DNA from: Pratylenchus scribneri
Lineage: Eukaryota > Nematoda > Chromadorea > Rhabditida > Pratylenchidae
Length of the DNA stretch: 64,000 nucleotides
NCBI GenBank assembly: GCA_030063045.1
Contig: JAQSEB010000045.1
Location: 1 to 64,000 of the forward strand
Direction: 5' to 3'
In this document: positions 9,400 through 20,598 of the stretch, in pieces
Numbering within the stretch: the first letter of the stretch is position 1
Layout: every line of letters begins with the position of its first letter
Program-made: the position numbers and the translations under genes
Notes under the pieces: generated by a model
The model's input: the letters and a program-made list of their open reading frames with translations, nothing else
Told to the model about the DNA's origin: nothing
Database searches by the model: none

Positions 9400-11341
9400 T
9401 CTGCTACTGATTTTGTTGAAATTCGAATCGGTTAATCAGTTGTTCATTAAGATTATAAATAACTCGAATTTTGCTTAAAAAAAGTCAATATTTTAGCATT
9501 CTTTAACATTTTTATAACATTGGAACAAGCTATTTATTTAGAGTGTGTAAGAAAAAAGCCGGATCAAAAATATTTTTCTAGATAGTCTTGGTCATAAAGT
9601 TTAACAGCCTTCTTTTGGGCTAATTGCAATTTGTCATAATTTTTTGCATTTTTTAAAAAATCAAATTCACTATTTTGCAATAGTAAAAAAATTGCTTATT
9701 TTATATTCACTTAAAAAGTGAATATATGTTGATAAAATTCAAATGCGAAAATTCGTTCTATCAGAAATATTAATTTATAAATAAATAAAACAAGTAAATA
9801 ATTTAATAAATGTAGGCATATGAATATGAAATAAGGCCTAATGCCAGTCATTTCATTTGTGAATGAAATAAATGAACTCCAACAATAAAAGAATAAATTT
9901 CTGAATTGGATGATCCTCTAAGTTTATTCTATTATGAAATATAACCAACAATTTTTAACAATAAAATAATTCACAATGAACTTTCAATGGAAATGTTAAA
10001 ATAAAAATGAATTCACATTACATAAACATATGCGAATATAACGGCTGTTTTTTACTTATTTGTGCTCCATCCTGTTTCGTCATTGTCCATCCTTTTTGCA
10101 AAGTTAGCCGCGCTTATTTTTCTAACAATGATGATCCAAAACAGATGTTTCATCACATTCCAAAACTGGTACAAATTTTTCTCAGTGGTCAATATGGAAA
10201 ATTTATTTCACATGAAAATTTAAAAATGGCAAACAGATATGTGCATTTGCATTTATAGGAAAAAATTTGGTGATTGCTTGTTATTTTTATATGACATAGG
10301 AGTCACCCTCGATTTTTGTTCATTTCTGATAGAATTTTATAAAATTAGTATATGGAAATTTTTTTAAAAAATTTTTATCTCAATACTCTATATTTATATA
10401 TGAAATTAGGTCAATTCAATTCGTTTTTGAAAGATCCAAAATCCAATCCATAACCTCCAGCAACCTATGATGGAATTCAAGATTGAAGAATACTAAAAAT
10501 ATGTTATTAGATATTTTATTGATTATTTTTCTAACTTTTTCTTAGCTTTCTGTTTCCTGTATTTTTCTAACTTTTTCTTAGCTTTATGTTTCCTGTTTCC
10601 ATTATCACCCAAACCCAACGCATTTTTATAGTCAATTGAAGAAGACAACTAAATTGAATGAATTAAAACTTTAATAAAATTAATTTTTACAATTTCCTCT
10701 ATTAATTTATTTTTCAATTCCACATTTTTTTTTGTTAGTTCCAAAACTTTGCTAGTCACAATTTTCGTCGATTCCAATTTTTTGTTCATTATTGTTATCA
10801 ATTTTGGAATTCTAAAATTAGAGTAAAATTTTATTCATACTTTCTCATCCGTTGTTCCATCCCCTATTAATCGGCCTTATTTTACGGGAAGAAATAAATA
10901 TTAATTTGTCCCAGATTATTTTCCAATCGTCTCTTAATAATTTCCATTCCCTCATTTTTATAATTTGCGGCATTGGCATCTGTTGATGTCCCTCTTTTAT
11001 GCCGATGGAATAATTAAAATGATTCAATTTTTGCCCCATTTCACATCGAATATTTTCCATACACAAAATTGCCCCAATCTCACATTTTGCCCTGATGAAA
11101 AGGTCACCTACGTCCATATAAAAATGAGGTGAATTCCTTCAATATTTGTCAATTCATTTTATATCATTGAGAAAATATTTGATTATTTTCATTTTTCTTC
11201 ATTTTCATTTTCCAAACTAAAAATAGAAATACCATTTAAATTTTATTTATAATTATAATATATTTACAAATTTCAGAAATCTTTATTTTCAAGAATTTAT
11301 TGAAACTTATATTTGCAACAAAGTCAAGAATTGAATAAAAA
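9400..11341. other. Mostly intergenic; weak ORF at 10845-11117 (-)
   Basis: About 1.9 kb, mostly AT-rich. A 90-codon minus-strand frame at 10845-11117 has fairly ordinary amino-acid composition (charged, with several Cys and Trp) but no domain, signal or splice partner. It is a candidate small gene or a remnant at low confidence. A short direct duplication of a TTTTCTAACTTTTTCTTAGC block occurs near 10530-10580. Nothing else recognised. Confidence 0.3.
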
Positions 11342-12406
11342 ATGGCAACAATGGAATCCGCAAAAAAGAAGGTTAATCACTTTTATTCATATTTAAATTT
11401 TTGATATTTTTCCATAGCCAAAATCATCGTTCCTTCGTCGAGGATTGTCAGCAGAATTGTTGAACAAACTATTTGGCTCATTGCCACTTGAAAATGCCTT
11501 TCATCTTCTGGCCAAAATGCCGAATGGCCTTTTGGTAAGAAATGTTCACAAAATGGTCAACAAGATTAAAGAGGTTTAATATATTTAAAATTAAATTAAA
11601 ATGAATTTTTCAGGCAATGAAAAATAATAAATGGAATGTAGTAGATTGTGGATCAGGATTGACGATATTCGAAGATAAAATTGTTGCTAAGCATTCTGGA
11701 TCATTAAGTAAAAAATTTAAAATTGGAAAAATTTTGAAAAATTTTTTTTTAGAATTTAATTGCATTCGAACAGTTTTGCCGATTCCAACATTGAATTTGA
11801 CAATCAATAAATCAAGGATTACCTTTTATTTTGAAGTGCAGATTCTTGCCACTTTCATACAGTAATTGTTAAGAAAATGATAAATACAAAATTTGATATT
11901 AAAAAAATAATTTTTTTGAGCATAATTAATTTTTTTTATTCAGTAATGACAGCATTATTATTGGATTTTGCGATAAACGATTTCCATTGGAAGGAAAATA
12001 TCTTGGATATTTGGAAAATTCAATCGGAATTTGACACAAAAGACAAATTTATATTGATGGTGAAAGAAGTACGTTCAAAATTGTGAATGATGAAGTATGG
12101 TTCACTGAAGGGAATGTGATTGGTCTAGGAATAATCCAACAGCCAGATTCAAAATTGGATTGTTTTGCCACTTGGAATGGAAAATTATTGGGTATATTGA
12201 AAAAAATTATTAATCGAAAATGTTTAAATAAAAATTAAAACTGCAAAAATAATATTTTTAATTCAGGAAAGGCTGAAATACCTCCAAAATTTGCAAATTT
12301 TCGACTTTTCCCAGCTGTTGATTTAGGCTGCATTGACAATTCTGTCCGCGTAAACTTTGGAAAAAACAAATGGCAATTCAAGGAATTCAAAAGTGTCCTT
12401 CATTGA
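11342..12406 (+). pseudogene. SPRY-domain gene with F-box-like N terminus and one in-frame stop
   Basis: Six exons with consistent phases: 11342-11371, 11418-11573, 11614-11707, 11753-11861, 11944-12191, 12267-12406. The N-terminal block (LSAELLNKLFGSLPLENAF) resembles an F-box. The rest reads as a SPRY/B30.2 fold: FYFEVQIL, then IIIGFCDKRFPLEGKYLGY, then a WNGKLLG turn, then LFPAVDLG...VRVNFG. Between LENSIGI and HKRQIYIDGE the frame meets TGA at 12032-12034, with intact coding on both sides and all later splice sites conserved. A recent nonsense mutation (or sequencing error) is the simplest reading. If functional it would be a substrate-recognition adaptor in the cytoplasm. SPRY proteins are expanded in tylenchid nematodes. 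Confidence 0.7.
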
Positions 12407-12563
12407 AAATATTGGAAGAGGAAAAAAGCAGAAAATTAAGAAATTCTCATTATAGTATTTTTCAATCTTTGATGGAAATTTAATTAAATTCCATCTATTT
12501 ACCTTTATTTTATGACCACTTAATTTTGTTTTTGCATAAAATAATAAATCTTCAAAAAGAAAC

Positions 12564-12635
12564 TTCCGATGCGGGGAATCGAACCCCGGCCACGTGGGTG
12601 AAAACCACGGATCCTAACCACTAGACCACATCGGA
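12564..12635 (-). tRNA. tRNA-Glu (anticodon UUC)
   Basis: Minus-strand 72-nt cloverleaf: acceptor TCCGATG pairs with CATCGGA plus discriminator A; the D arm is GTCTAGTGGTTAGGATC; the anticodon stem CGTGG/CCACG encloses TTTTCAC, giving anticodon UUC; the T arm is CGGGG TTCGATT CCCCG. No intron. A and B box promoter elements are intact. Confidence 0.95.
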
Positions 12636-13191
12636 ATATGAAGGTAGTCGATAGAATTTCTCCTTAATTTCCATTAAATGGATTAAATAAAAAAGATAAA
12701 ATCAGCAGCCCAGCTTATCGCGAATATTTATAACTTTTCAAGGACTGAACCAATTTTAATACTTTTGTTGTCGAATTAAAGAGCACACTCTTATCTATCA
12801 AATGATATAAAAATTGGTTCGGAATATTGGAATTTTCCTGCTAGAAATTTAATCAATTAATTTTTTAATTCTGATTTAATCAGCAAAATATTTTTTCAAA
12901 TTTCTTCAATAGAAATAATTGAACATTTTTGAATTTTATTTTTATAATAAAATTGCTTGAAATTTCTTTCCATTTTTGCATTTCTATTTATTTAAAACAA
13001 AAATGAAATCATTTTCTTCATTTAATATATTATTTTATCTATTAAAAATTTTATATCCATTAAAAATTTTATCCATTAAATTAAAAAATGTTTTATTCAT
13101 TTTTATTGGCCCTTAAATCCATCCACGTTCACATTCAAAAAAATTTATTTTAAAAATTTTCTCCTTATCCAAAATCATCAATTCCTCAAAA
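12636..13191. other. Intergenic, promoter region of the transthyretin-like gene
   Basis: AT-rich, with a short duplicated TATTAAAAATTTTAT string near 13035-13070. No gene or RNA seen. Confidence 0.4.
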
Positions 13192-13663
13192 ATGTTCAAA
13201 TTTATTTTTTCCATTCAACTTTCCATTTTTCTCGTTTTCATTTCTGGCTATGCCAATGGTGACCACCATCATTACCGAATAAATGGCACCCTTCAATGCC
13301 GGCAACATCAAATGCCATTGGAGGGAATTGAAGTGGATCTTAAGGATCCTAAAGTGGACTTCGTTTTGAGCCAAACGACAACAGACAAATTTGGTAATTT
13401 TGATGTGGATGTACAGGTCGATTTAGTTGATCCGGAGCCATATTTGGAATTTGAGGCAAAATGCGTAAGTTAATTCAATTAAATTCAATTAATATTAATT
13501 CCTAATCAAATTCCAGGAGAATTGCACAGTTGATGTTAAAGTTCATCTCCATAAAACTGAAGAATTACAAAATCTTTGGATTGAAATGGGCAAAGGTGAA
13601 GCAACGGCCAAAGGGACGAATGGACCGAATTTGCGCATTTTTGCAAATAATTGCAAAGAATGA
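13192..13663 (+). CDS. Transthyretin-like (TTL) family secreted protein (139 aa)
   Basis: Two exons, 13192-13464 and 13517-13663, phase 0, with consensus GTAAGT and TTCCAG splice sites. Signal peptide MFKFIFSIQLSIFLVFISG, cleavage about residue 22. The mature part follows the nematode TTL fold: INGTLQCRQHQMPLEGIEV (first strand with the conserved Cys), TTTDKFGNFDVD (the T-D-x-x-G-x-F turn), and paired Cys in EFEAKCENCTVDVKVH. Length is normal for the family. TTL proteins are abundant nematode secreted proteins, usually extracellular; some act as parasitism effectors or in engulfment, but this one's role is not visible. It lies about 0.55 kb from the tRNA gene. Confidence 0.9.
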
Positions 13664-15270
13664 AAAATTGATAAAAATATGAATTTTTGAGTTCAACTTA
13701 TTCATGGATTCCTTTGATTATGATTAATCCCTCTGTTGAATATTTTTATGATAAAAATTTGCAAATTGTTAAATTGTTTGATTTCATAGAATCTAGTCTG
13801 AATTTTATGATATTCCTTCAAAAAATTTTAGCATAAAATTGGGAAATAATTTGCTTATAAGGATATAATTAAAATATCGAATAATATTTTAAATTAAGAA
13901 ATGAATTTAATGTTCTATTTCAAATATTTTTTTTTATTATTCCAAATACATTTTGTATGTTTTTCCATTATTATATTTTAGGGAAAAATTTTATTTATTG
14001 AATTATGTTCATATATAATGACTTATACCTGAAATTGAGTTGAAGTCATTTTCAATATTTATAGTAGGGTTGAAAATCGGGGACAAGAGGTTGACCATGG
14101 AATCAGCGGTAACTTCGAGAATTTTGTCCCCGGCTCCGAATCTTCGTCTCCGATAGTGTCCTCGGGGAAATTCCCGAATCGTCTCCGAAAAATCCAACCA
14201 AGCAACCCGTTCATCCCAGTCCCCGAACACATCCCTATCATAAAATCCATTTCTGAAAATGATTTATTTAGGTAAAAATAATTAGCCTTTTTTGCTATTT
14301 TTTGAACTAAATATACACAATTTATAGTGTAATTAAGAAAATTAGCTTATTCATTTCGAATTGAAAAAAAATTGTAGATGATATTTAAATTTTATTTTGA
14401 CTCAAAATTTTTTGTGATCGATGAAAGATGAACGGATAAAGGCTATATGAAAATTATTATTATTTAGTTTCTACATTTTTAGCATATCATCATTATATAT
14501 TACATTGATCGAATTTTCGCCGCCATTTTGGGCAAAACAAAGGAATTTTGGCCTTTTTAAAAGATTAGACAATAATATATGGAAACGGCGAATGTGTCAA
14601 TTGCGGTGAACAACAAAATATACTAACCCAAATAGTCGGAAATTAAGATGTTTGTGAATTGAAATGTTGAATTTATTAGTATGAATTCATTATAAATTGT
14701 CTAATTTTTCAAAATTTTATTTAAATAAATAGTCCAAAAAATACACCAAAATTTATTATTTATAGAATTAATTCAAATAAAAATAATTTAAAATTTAATT
14801 CAGCATATTTATTTTAAATTGAAATAATTCCTTGTAATGTAAATTCTAGAATCTCGCTTTCTATAGTGAGAAAAATAAATTTTTAAAAACTTTTTTCGAT
14901 AACATTTTTCGAACATGTTTTCAATTTAAAAACATTTTTTAAACATTTTTTTAACATTTAAAGCATACTTAATAAATATGTAATTAAAAGATAAACGATA
15001 GAACAATTTTTTGTACCTTTGATCAATGAAAATAAATAAATATTATGAATTTTAAGATAATTCATAACAGCTAAATTATCGAATACCACTAATAAATTTT
15101 TATAATTTTGATTAATAAATTCTGAAATATTTATAAATTTGCCACTTTGGTAATTTCACAAAGTTTTCTAATTTTCTATAATCTATCACAATTCACAAAT
15201 CATAATATTTTTCAATAAAATTGCATTTGCAAATTCCGATGACATCATTTTAGTTCCACTACAAACCAAC
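13664..15270. other. Intergenic; short GC-richer patch at 14070-14230
   Basis: Long AT-rich spacer. A patch at about 14070-14230 (CCTCGGGGAAATTCCCG, GGCTCCGAATCTTCGTCTCCG) looks like part of a degenerate dispersed repeat and gives two short minus-strand frames that I do not accept as genes. From 15208 begins a segment that is directly duplicated about 580 bp downstream. Confidence 0.4.
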
Positions 15271-15689
15271 GGTGCTATGTCAACTCCTGAATAGTGCAAA
15301 TGTGGTCATGTCCTGAATAGTGCAAATGTGGGCGTTTTCGATTTCTAATTTAACAGAAATCAGTTTTAGACCATATAAACCTTATACCATTTTGCAGATC
15401 TCATCGAGACGCATCGATTGGTATATAAATTGTCGTGATTTGGCCCAAAATTAAATGATATTAAACCATTTTTTAAGTTTTTGGTTTTAAACTCTTTTAT
15501 TTTGGCCAAACCATAACAATTTATATACCAATCGATGCGTCTCGATGAGATCTACAAAATTGTATAAGCTTTGTGGGGTCTAAAACTGGTTTATGTTTAA
15601 TTAGAAATCGAAAACGCCCACATTTGCACTATTCAGGACATGACCACATTTGCACTGCCCTTTGTCTATTCAGGACATGTCCCCGTACG
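15271..15689. mobile_element. 419-bp MITE with 9-bp target duplication (family A)
   Basis: Flanked by an exact 9-bp direct repeat CAAACCAAC (15262-15270 and 15690-15698). The arms contain CATGTCCTGAATAGTGCAAA and the family core GCAGATCTCATCGAGACGCA mirrored on the other arm. Together with 4940-5311 it defines a Mutator-like MITE family with 9-bp duplications. It inserted into one copy of a roughly 200-bp direct duplication (second copy about 15788-15915). Confidence 0.8.
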
Positions 15690-15698
15690 CAAACCAAC

Positions 15699-16296
15699 CA
15701 TTCATTCCCCTAAAACTCTAAAAGAACAGAATGGAAATGGAAAATAATTGAAGAAATTGTTCCCCTATTTCTTCTTCATATTTGCATAATATTTTTCAAT
15801 AAAATTGCATTTCCAAATTCTGGATGACATCATTTTAGTTCCACTACCAGCCAACCATTCATTCCTCTAAAACTCTAAAAGAACTGAATGGAAATGGAAA
15901 ATAATTGAAGTGATTGTTCCCCTACCAACAAAAAATGATTAAGAAATTAAATGAGAAATCCTTCTTTTCTTCTTCAATTTGGCCTATAAATTGGTCCCCC
16001 CACCAACAGCCAACACCCATATTCACATTCCATCTTCGGCTCTCTTTTCCAATTCCTCGCTCCTGCTGCTGCAGCTGGAGGGGTTTCTTGTTAAATTTTG
16101 GGATCACTTAAAAAAATTACCCATCCATAAATCGATTCTTTTTCCCTTTTAATTTTTCCTTTTCCTCATTAATCATTAGCCAATAGCAAATCGGTGTCAT
16201 CCCTTACATCAATTTTTTTCCACTTTTACCTACAAAAAAGTTCAAAATTCACAAGGCTTATTTTAAACTAATTTTCAATTTCTTTCTAATTTTCAG
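15699..16296. other. Upstream region of zinc-finger locus with direct duplication
   Basis: Contains the second copies of a duplicated segment: ACTCTAAAAGAAC...GGAAATGGAAAATAATTG occurs near 15716-15750 and again near 15870-15907, and TTTTTCAATAAAATTGCATT near 15210 and 15790. A trans- or cis-splice acceptor (TTTCAG) sits at 16291-16296. No other feature seen. Confidence 0.5.
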
Positions 16297-16325
16297 AGAA
16301 AGTCAAAACTGAACAATTAGAAACG

Positions 16326-18064
16326 ATGTGTGAAAAATGTGAAAAATTGTTAATGGATTATGCCGAATTGGAAAAGGAAATGACAAATTTGCGCAAGGAA
16401 ACTATTGAAATGGAACAGAAAATTGCCATGCTTTACGAAGAATTGGCACAATTTAAAGGACAAATTCAACGAGAAAATTTGGGAAGTCAACAAAGTCAAA
16501 ATCCGATGATGGAAAATTCGGTATGATTTTTTTTTCTAATTGGTTTTAAAATTTGATTTTTATAGCAAAACAACAGCACATTTGGTGATTTGCCAACATC
16601 AGAGGAAACGCCACAAAATGATGAGTTTACTTCCGAAACAATGATGATGGATGTTCATTTGGATCAGCGACAACAGGTTCAGTTTCTAATTAAAATTTCC
16701 TATAAACTCCTCTCTATTTGTACCCCCCCTATGGAAAAATTCATGTCAAAACTAACCAAATTAGAGAAATTATGCCGAAATAAGCATTTTTTTCAAAAAA
16801 TTGTGAAGTTTTCATTCGGAGGGTCTCTGAAAATTAGTAACAACGGGTTCACTATTCAATAATAGAAAATTTACGGTAATTTATAAAACATTCGATGTTA
16901 CGACAATTTTGGATGAATAGTTTTAGTGTTGTGATAAATGCCGATTGATTAATTAATTAGCCATTTTATTAGTCATAAAATTGCCTCCAAAATTATATCA
17001 AAACATTCTAGGATATAGTAAAAAACCCAGCAATAAATGTCAATGTTTAGAAAAATTAAAAAAATAATAAATTTAATCTATAAAATTAAATTCTTAATAA
17101 TATATGATTAAAATTTAAATAAATCAATTTGTAGAATTTGGCCAATAATAATGATTCGATTGGAACCAACATCATCAAACGAGAATGTGATGATGTCGAA
17201 ATGCGAGCATATTCCCAATTTGAAATGCTGACAACATCATCGGCGACTTTAAATGATGAAGAAGAGGGCGATGAACGCAATGGATTACAATTTTATGATG
17301 ACAATTTTGCTGCTGGAGAAATGGATTTGGACGACGAAGAAGAAGACAATGGAACAAGGTATAAGATTTTGGAATTCAAATATAAATTCAGTGATTAACA
17401 AACTTTGAATAGAATGGAGGAAAGCGACATTGATGGACAAATCAAATGTGCACCGATAAAAATTGGAAACATTGTATGAATTTGTTGTGACTCCTTTTAA
17501 ATTTAAATTACATAAATTTATAAACAGTTAAAATGCAATTGGCCAGGATGCAAACATCAAACAGAAGGAAAATACTCTAAATATAATATGTCCTCACATT
17601 GGCGTCAACATTCAGGGGAAAGGCCTTATGTTTGCCAAGAATGCGGCCAATCATTTACTCATTCGAATAGTTTGAAACGCCATATGCTAGATCACACTGG
17701 AAAGAAACTCTATAAATGCGATGTTTGCGGCAAATCATTCAAGCAATCCAGTGATTTGGCAAATCACAAACGCATTCACACCAACGAAAAGCCATTCATT
17801 TGTAAAAAATGCGGCCAATCATTCAAGCAATCCAATGGATTGACCAATCATAAACGTACTCACACCAACGAAAGGCCATTCATTTGTAAAAAATGCGGCA
17901 AATCATTCAAGCAATCGGGGAACTTGACAAAACATGGCGTTGTTTGCGGCAAATCATTCAAGCATTCCGAATCATTGATTGATGATAAGTTGATTCATCA
18001 TGTAGGACATTCACGGATGGTAATAAATAAAATTATGGATCAATCCAAAATTCGTTATAACTAA
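16326..18064 (+). CDS. C2H2 zinc-finger protein with coiled-coil N terminus (cassette A)
   Basis: Exons: 16326-16520, 16566-16676, 17135-17358, 17413-17473, 17528-18064. A TTTCAG acceptor at 16291-16296 precedes the first exon, so the mRNA may be SL trans-spliced there or there may be an upstream exon (the frame is open back to the acceptor). The N terminus (about residues 8-50) is a heptad-rich coiled coil, and an acidic linker (DEEEGDERNGLQFYDDNF) follows. Then come C2H2 fingers: one atypical CxxxxC finger (CNWPGCKHQ), four classical ones with H-T-x-E-K/R-P linkers, and a final degenerate finger (GVVCGKSFKHSESL) lacking proper zinc ligands. A nuclear DNA-binding role is likely; target unknown. 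The intron at 16677-17134 holds a MITE relic. A tandem copy of the 3' exons follows at 18731. Confidence 0.8.
16690..16880. repeat. Relic of the TACCGTAAAT MITE family in an intron
   Basis: Contains GGAGGGTCTCTGAAAATT and ends AATAGAAAATTTACGGTAA, matching the right half of the element at 4000-4203; the left end is degenerate. It extends the intron between exons ending 16676 and starting 17135. Confidence 0.55.
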
Positions 18065-18159
18065 AATCACTATAGAGTAATATTTAAGTACTGACTGCCT
18101 GATGAGCATAGTGAAAGGGAGAACGGAGAAATCTAACATTACAGAGGGATCCGCTTATT

Positions 18160-18627
18160 GGGGAAACAAAAACACAAATTGTTTGGGAAAACAAAAACAT
18201 TAAAATGTTTGAGAAACAAAAACACAAATTGTTTGGGAAAACAAAAACATTAAAATGTTTGGGAAAACAAAAACATAAAATGTTTTGGAAAACAAAAACA
18301 TAAAATGTTTGGAAAAACAAAAACATAAAATGTTTGAGAAAACAAAAACATAAAATGTTTGGGGAAACAAAAACATAAAATGTTTGAGAAAACAAAAACA
18401 TAAAATGTTTGGAAAAACAAAAACATAAAATGTTTGAGAAAACAAAAACATAAAATGTTTGGGGAAACAAAAACATAAAATGTTTGAGAAAACAAAAACA
18501 TAAAATGTTTGGGAAAACAAAAACATAAAATGTTTGTCAAAACAAAAACATAAAATGTTTGTCAAAACAAAAACATAAAATGTTTGTCAAAACAAAAACA
18601 TAAAATGTTTGGGGAAACAAAAAATAA
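18160..18627. repeat. About 25-bp minisatellite between zinc-finger cassettes
   Basis: About 19 tandem copies of a unit reading TGTTTGGGAAAACAAAAACA followed by TAAAA, with small variants. The same unit type forms arrays at about 37855-38211 and 46184-46560. It lies exactly between the two duplicated zinc-finger cassettes. Minus-strand frames full of FYVFVF are a by-product of the repeat. Confidence 0.9.
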
Positions 18628-18730
18628 AATATTGTGATTAGAACCAAGTCACATATCTTTAAATTTTTTTGGCTATGAAGGGTTATAGAGATTTTGGTAT
18701 GAAAATATGTTTAAATAAATTCATTTATAG

Positions 18731-19505
18731 AATTTGGACAATTCGATGGAAAATGCCAATGCCACCATCAAACGGGAATGTGAAGATACCGAAATGGCAG
18801 CAAATTTTCAATTTCAAATGCAACAAACATCATCATCGGCGGCTTTAAATGATGAAGAAGAAGAAGGCGATGAACGCAATGGATTACAATTTTATGATGA
18901 CAATTTTGCTGTTCACAATGTTGATGGAAAAATGGATTTGGACGAAGATGAAGAGAATGGAACAAGGTAAAAAATTTTGGAATTCAAATATAAATTCGGA
19001 TTAACAAACTTTGAATAGAATGGAGGAAAACGACATTGATGGACAAATCAAATGTGCACCGATAAAAATTGGAAACATTGTATGAATTTGTTGTGACTCC
19101 TTTTAAATTTAAATTACATAAATTTATAAACAGTTCAAATGCAATTGGCCAGGATGCGAATATCAAAGAGCAGAAGGAAAATACTCTAAATATAAAATGA
19201 CCTCACATTGGCGTCAACATTCAGGGGAAAGGCCTTATGCTTGCACGGAATGCGACAAATCATTCAGTCAGTCTGGTCAACTGAGAAGACATGAACGCGT
19301 TCACACTGGGGAAAGGCCATATGCTTGCACGGAATGCGACAAATCATTTGCCGACCCGAGCAATTTGAACAAACATAAACGCCTTCACACTGGGCAAAGG
19401 CCATATGCTTGCACGAAATGTGACAAATCATTTGCCGACCCAAGCGATTTTAACAAACATAAACTAAAGTGCACATTGCACACTGGAAAGAAACCCTACA
19501 AGTAG
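18731..19505 (+). CDS. Duplicated C2H2 zinc-finger cassette B
   Basis: Exons 18731-18966, 19019-19079, 19134-19505 reproduce the last three exons of the preceding gene with identical phases and almost identical introns (the intron 19080-19133 matches 17474-17527 nearly base for base), so the duplication is recent. There is no copy of the coiled-coil exon. The cassette begins at a splice acceptor, so it is either an alternative 3' end of the upstream gene or an orphan. It encodes one CxxxxC finger plus three classical fingers (CTECDKSF type). The frame ends at TAG 19503-19505. Just beyond, a further finger (CGKSFSQSDGLTKHHKC) is encoded in another frame, consistent with a roughly 10-bp insertion having truncated the array. 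Confidence 0.7.
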
Positions 19506-20598
19506 TGATGTCTGATGTGTGCGGGAAATCATTCAGTCAGTCCGATGGATTGACAAAACATCATAAATGCATTAACAAAAACGATTTTGAACACAGATGG
19601 CAAAAAAATATATATTTTTATTAACTTTATATTTTATATTTTTACTTCGGATTCCATGGGATAAAGATTTGTTGGATTTAAATAAATATAATACTAACAG
19701 TTTTTATTTATCGCAAAAAAAAAGATATAGAAATTTCCGAAAATATTATAATGGCTCAGAAATTTATCCCAACCACTCAATTTTTAAAACCAATTGATAA
19801 ATATCATCATGATCAATACCCATCATTTGATTATGTTTTAATGAAAAAATTTCGAAAAAAAAATAAAATTTAGCCAAAAAATGCCATTTTATGTGGTGCT
19901 TTTTGACTAATTCTAAATTGAAAAATCGGTAACGGTATTACCGGGGTTGGTAATGGTTTTTGGCAAAATCGGTATTGGCCAACCCCCGTTATTTCGGCAC
20001 TAATACCAACCGGTATTCCGATACCGCACAACCCTAATTCTGGAAATAGTTCTTTTTCGGAACAATCCATTATCTAATGTTATCGGCAATCAATATGCAT
20101 ATTGCATAATAAATGTAAGTATAAAAAAGAGATTGTGCATATTTAAAGGAAAAAATGTTCACTCAAAAATTGGAATTAAAATTAATAAAAAGCAGTGTAA
20201 TTAAGTCTTTTTTGCCAAAAAGCTAAAAGCACATTTCTTTGAATAATACATATCCTTATCAATATCAAATGGCAATCCCAACAAAATTGTTTGGCCCGCA
20301 TTTGCGCAAAATGTTAACAAAAATAGTAGAAAATTGATCAAAATAACCATTCGCTGTGCCCTTCATTTATGATATGAAGTTGACCAAATTAAAATGAAAC
20401 ATTTAAAAAAAAATTGATAAATTGATTAAATTTTATTAATTAAATCCTAGACATCCAGATATGAATTTTTTTTGCAAAATGGAAAATCATATTTAGAGTA
20501 TATGATGATAAATAATTCATTGAATTAAAAATTAATACGAAATTTTACTTGCTGAAAAAATTGTCATTTTTTGAATAAAATTTAAAATAATAAAAAAT
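19506..20598. other. 3' flank with frameshifted finger remnant and repeat patch
   Basis: 19510-19590 retains the out-of-frame last finger of cassette B. Around 19925-20040 is a patch with paired GGTATTACCGGGG / AATACCAACCGG words that looks like a small inverted-repeat element. The rest is AT-rich with no gene. Confidence 0.45.

Noticed and set aside
14009..14250. Two minus-strand frames of 63-73 codons
   Set aside because: They cover a GC-richer repeat-like patch and overlap each other in different frames, with no recognisable protein.
18084..18565. Three long minus-strand open frames rich in FYVFVF/LCFCF
   Set aside because: They are all translations of the 25-bp minisatellite; the repeat unit has no stop in those frames. 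The same holds for frames at 37812-38223 and 46033-46637.
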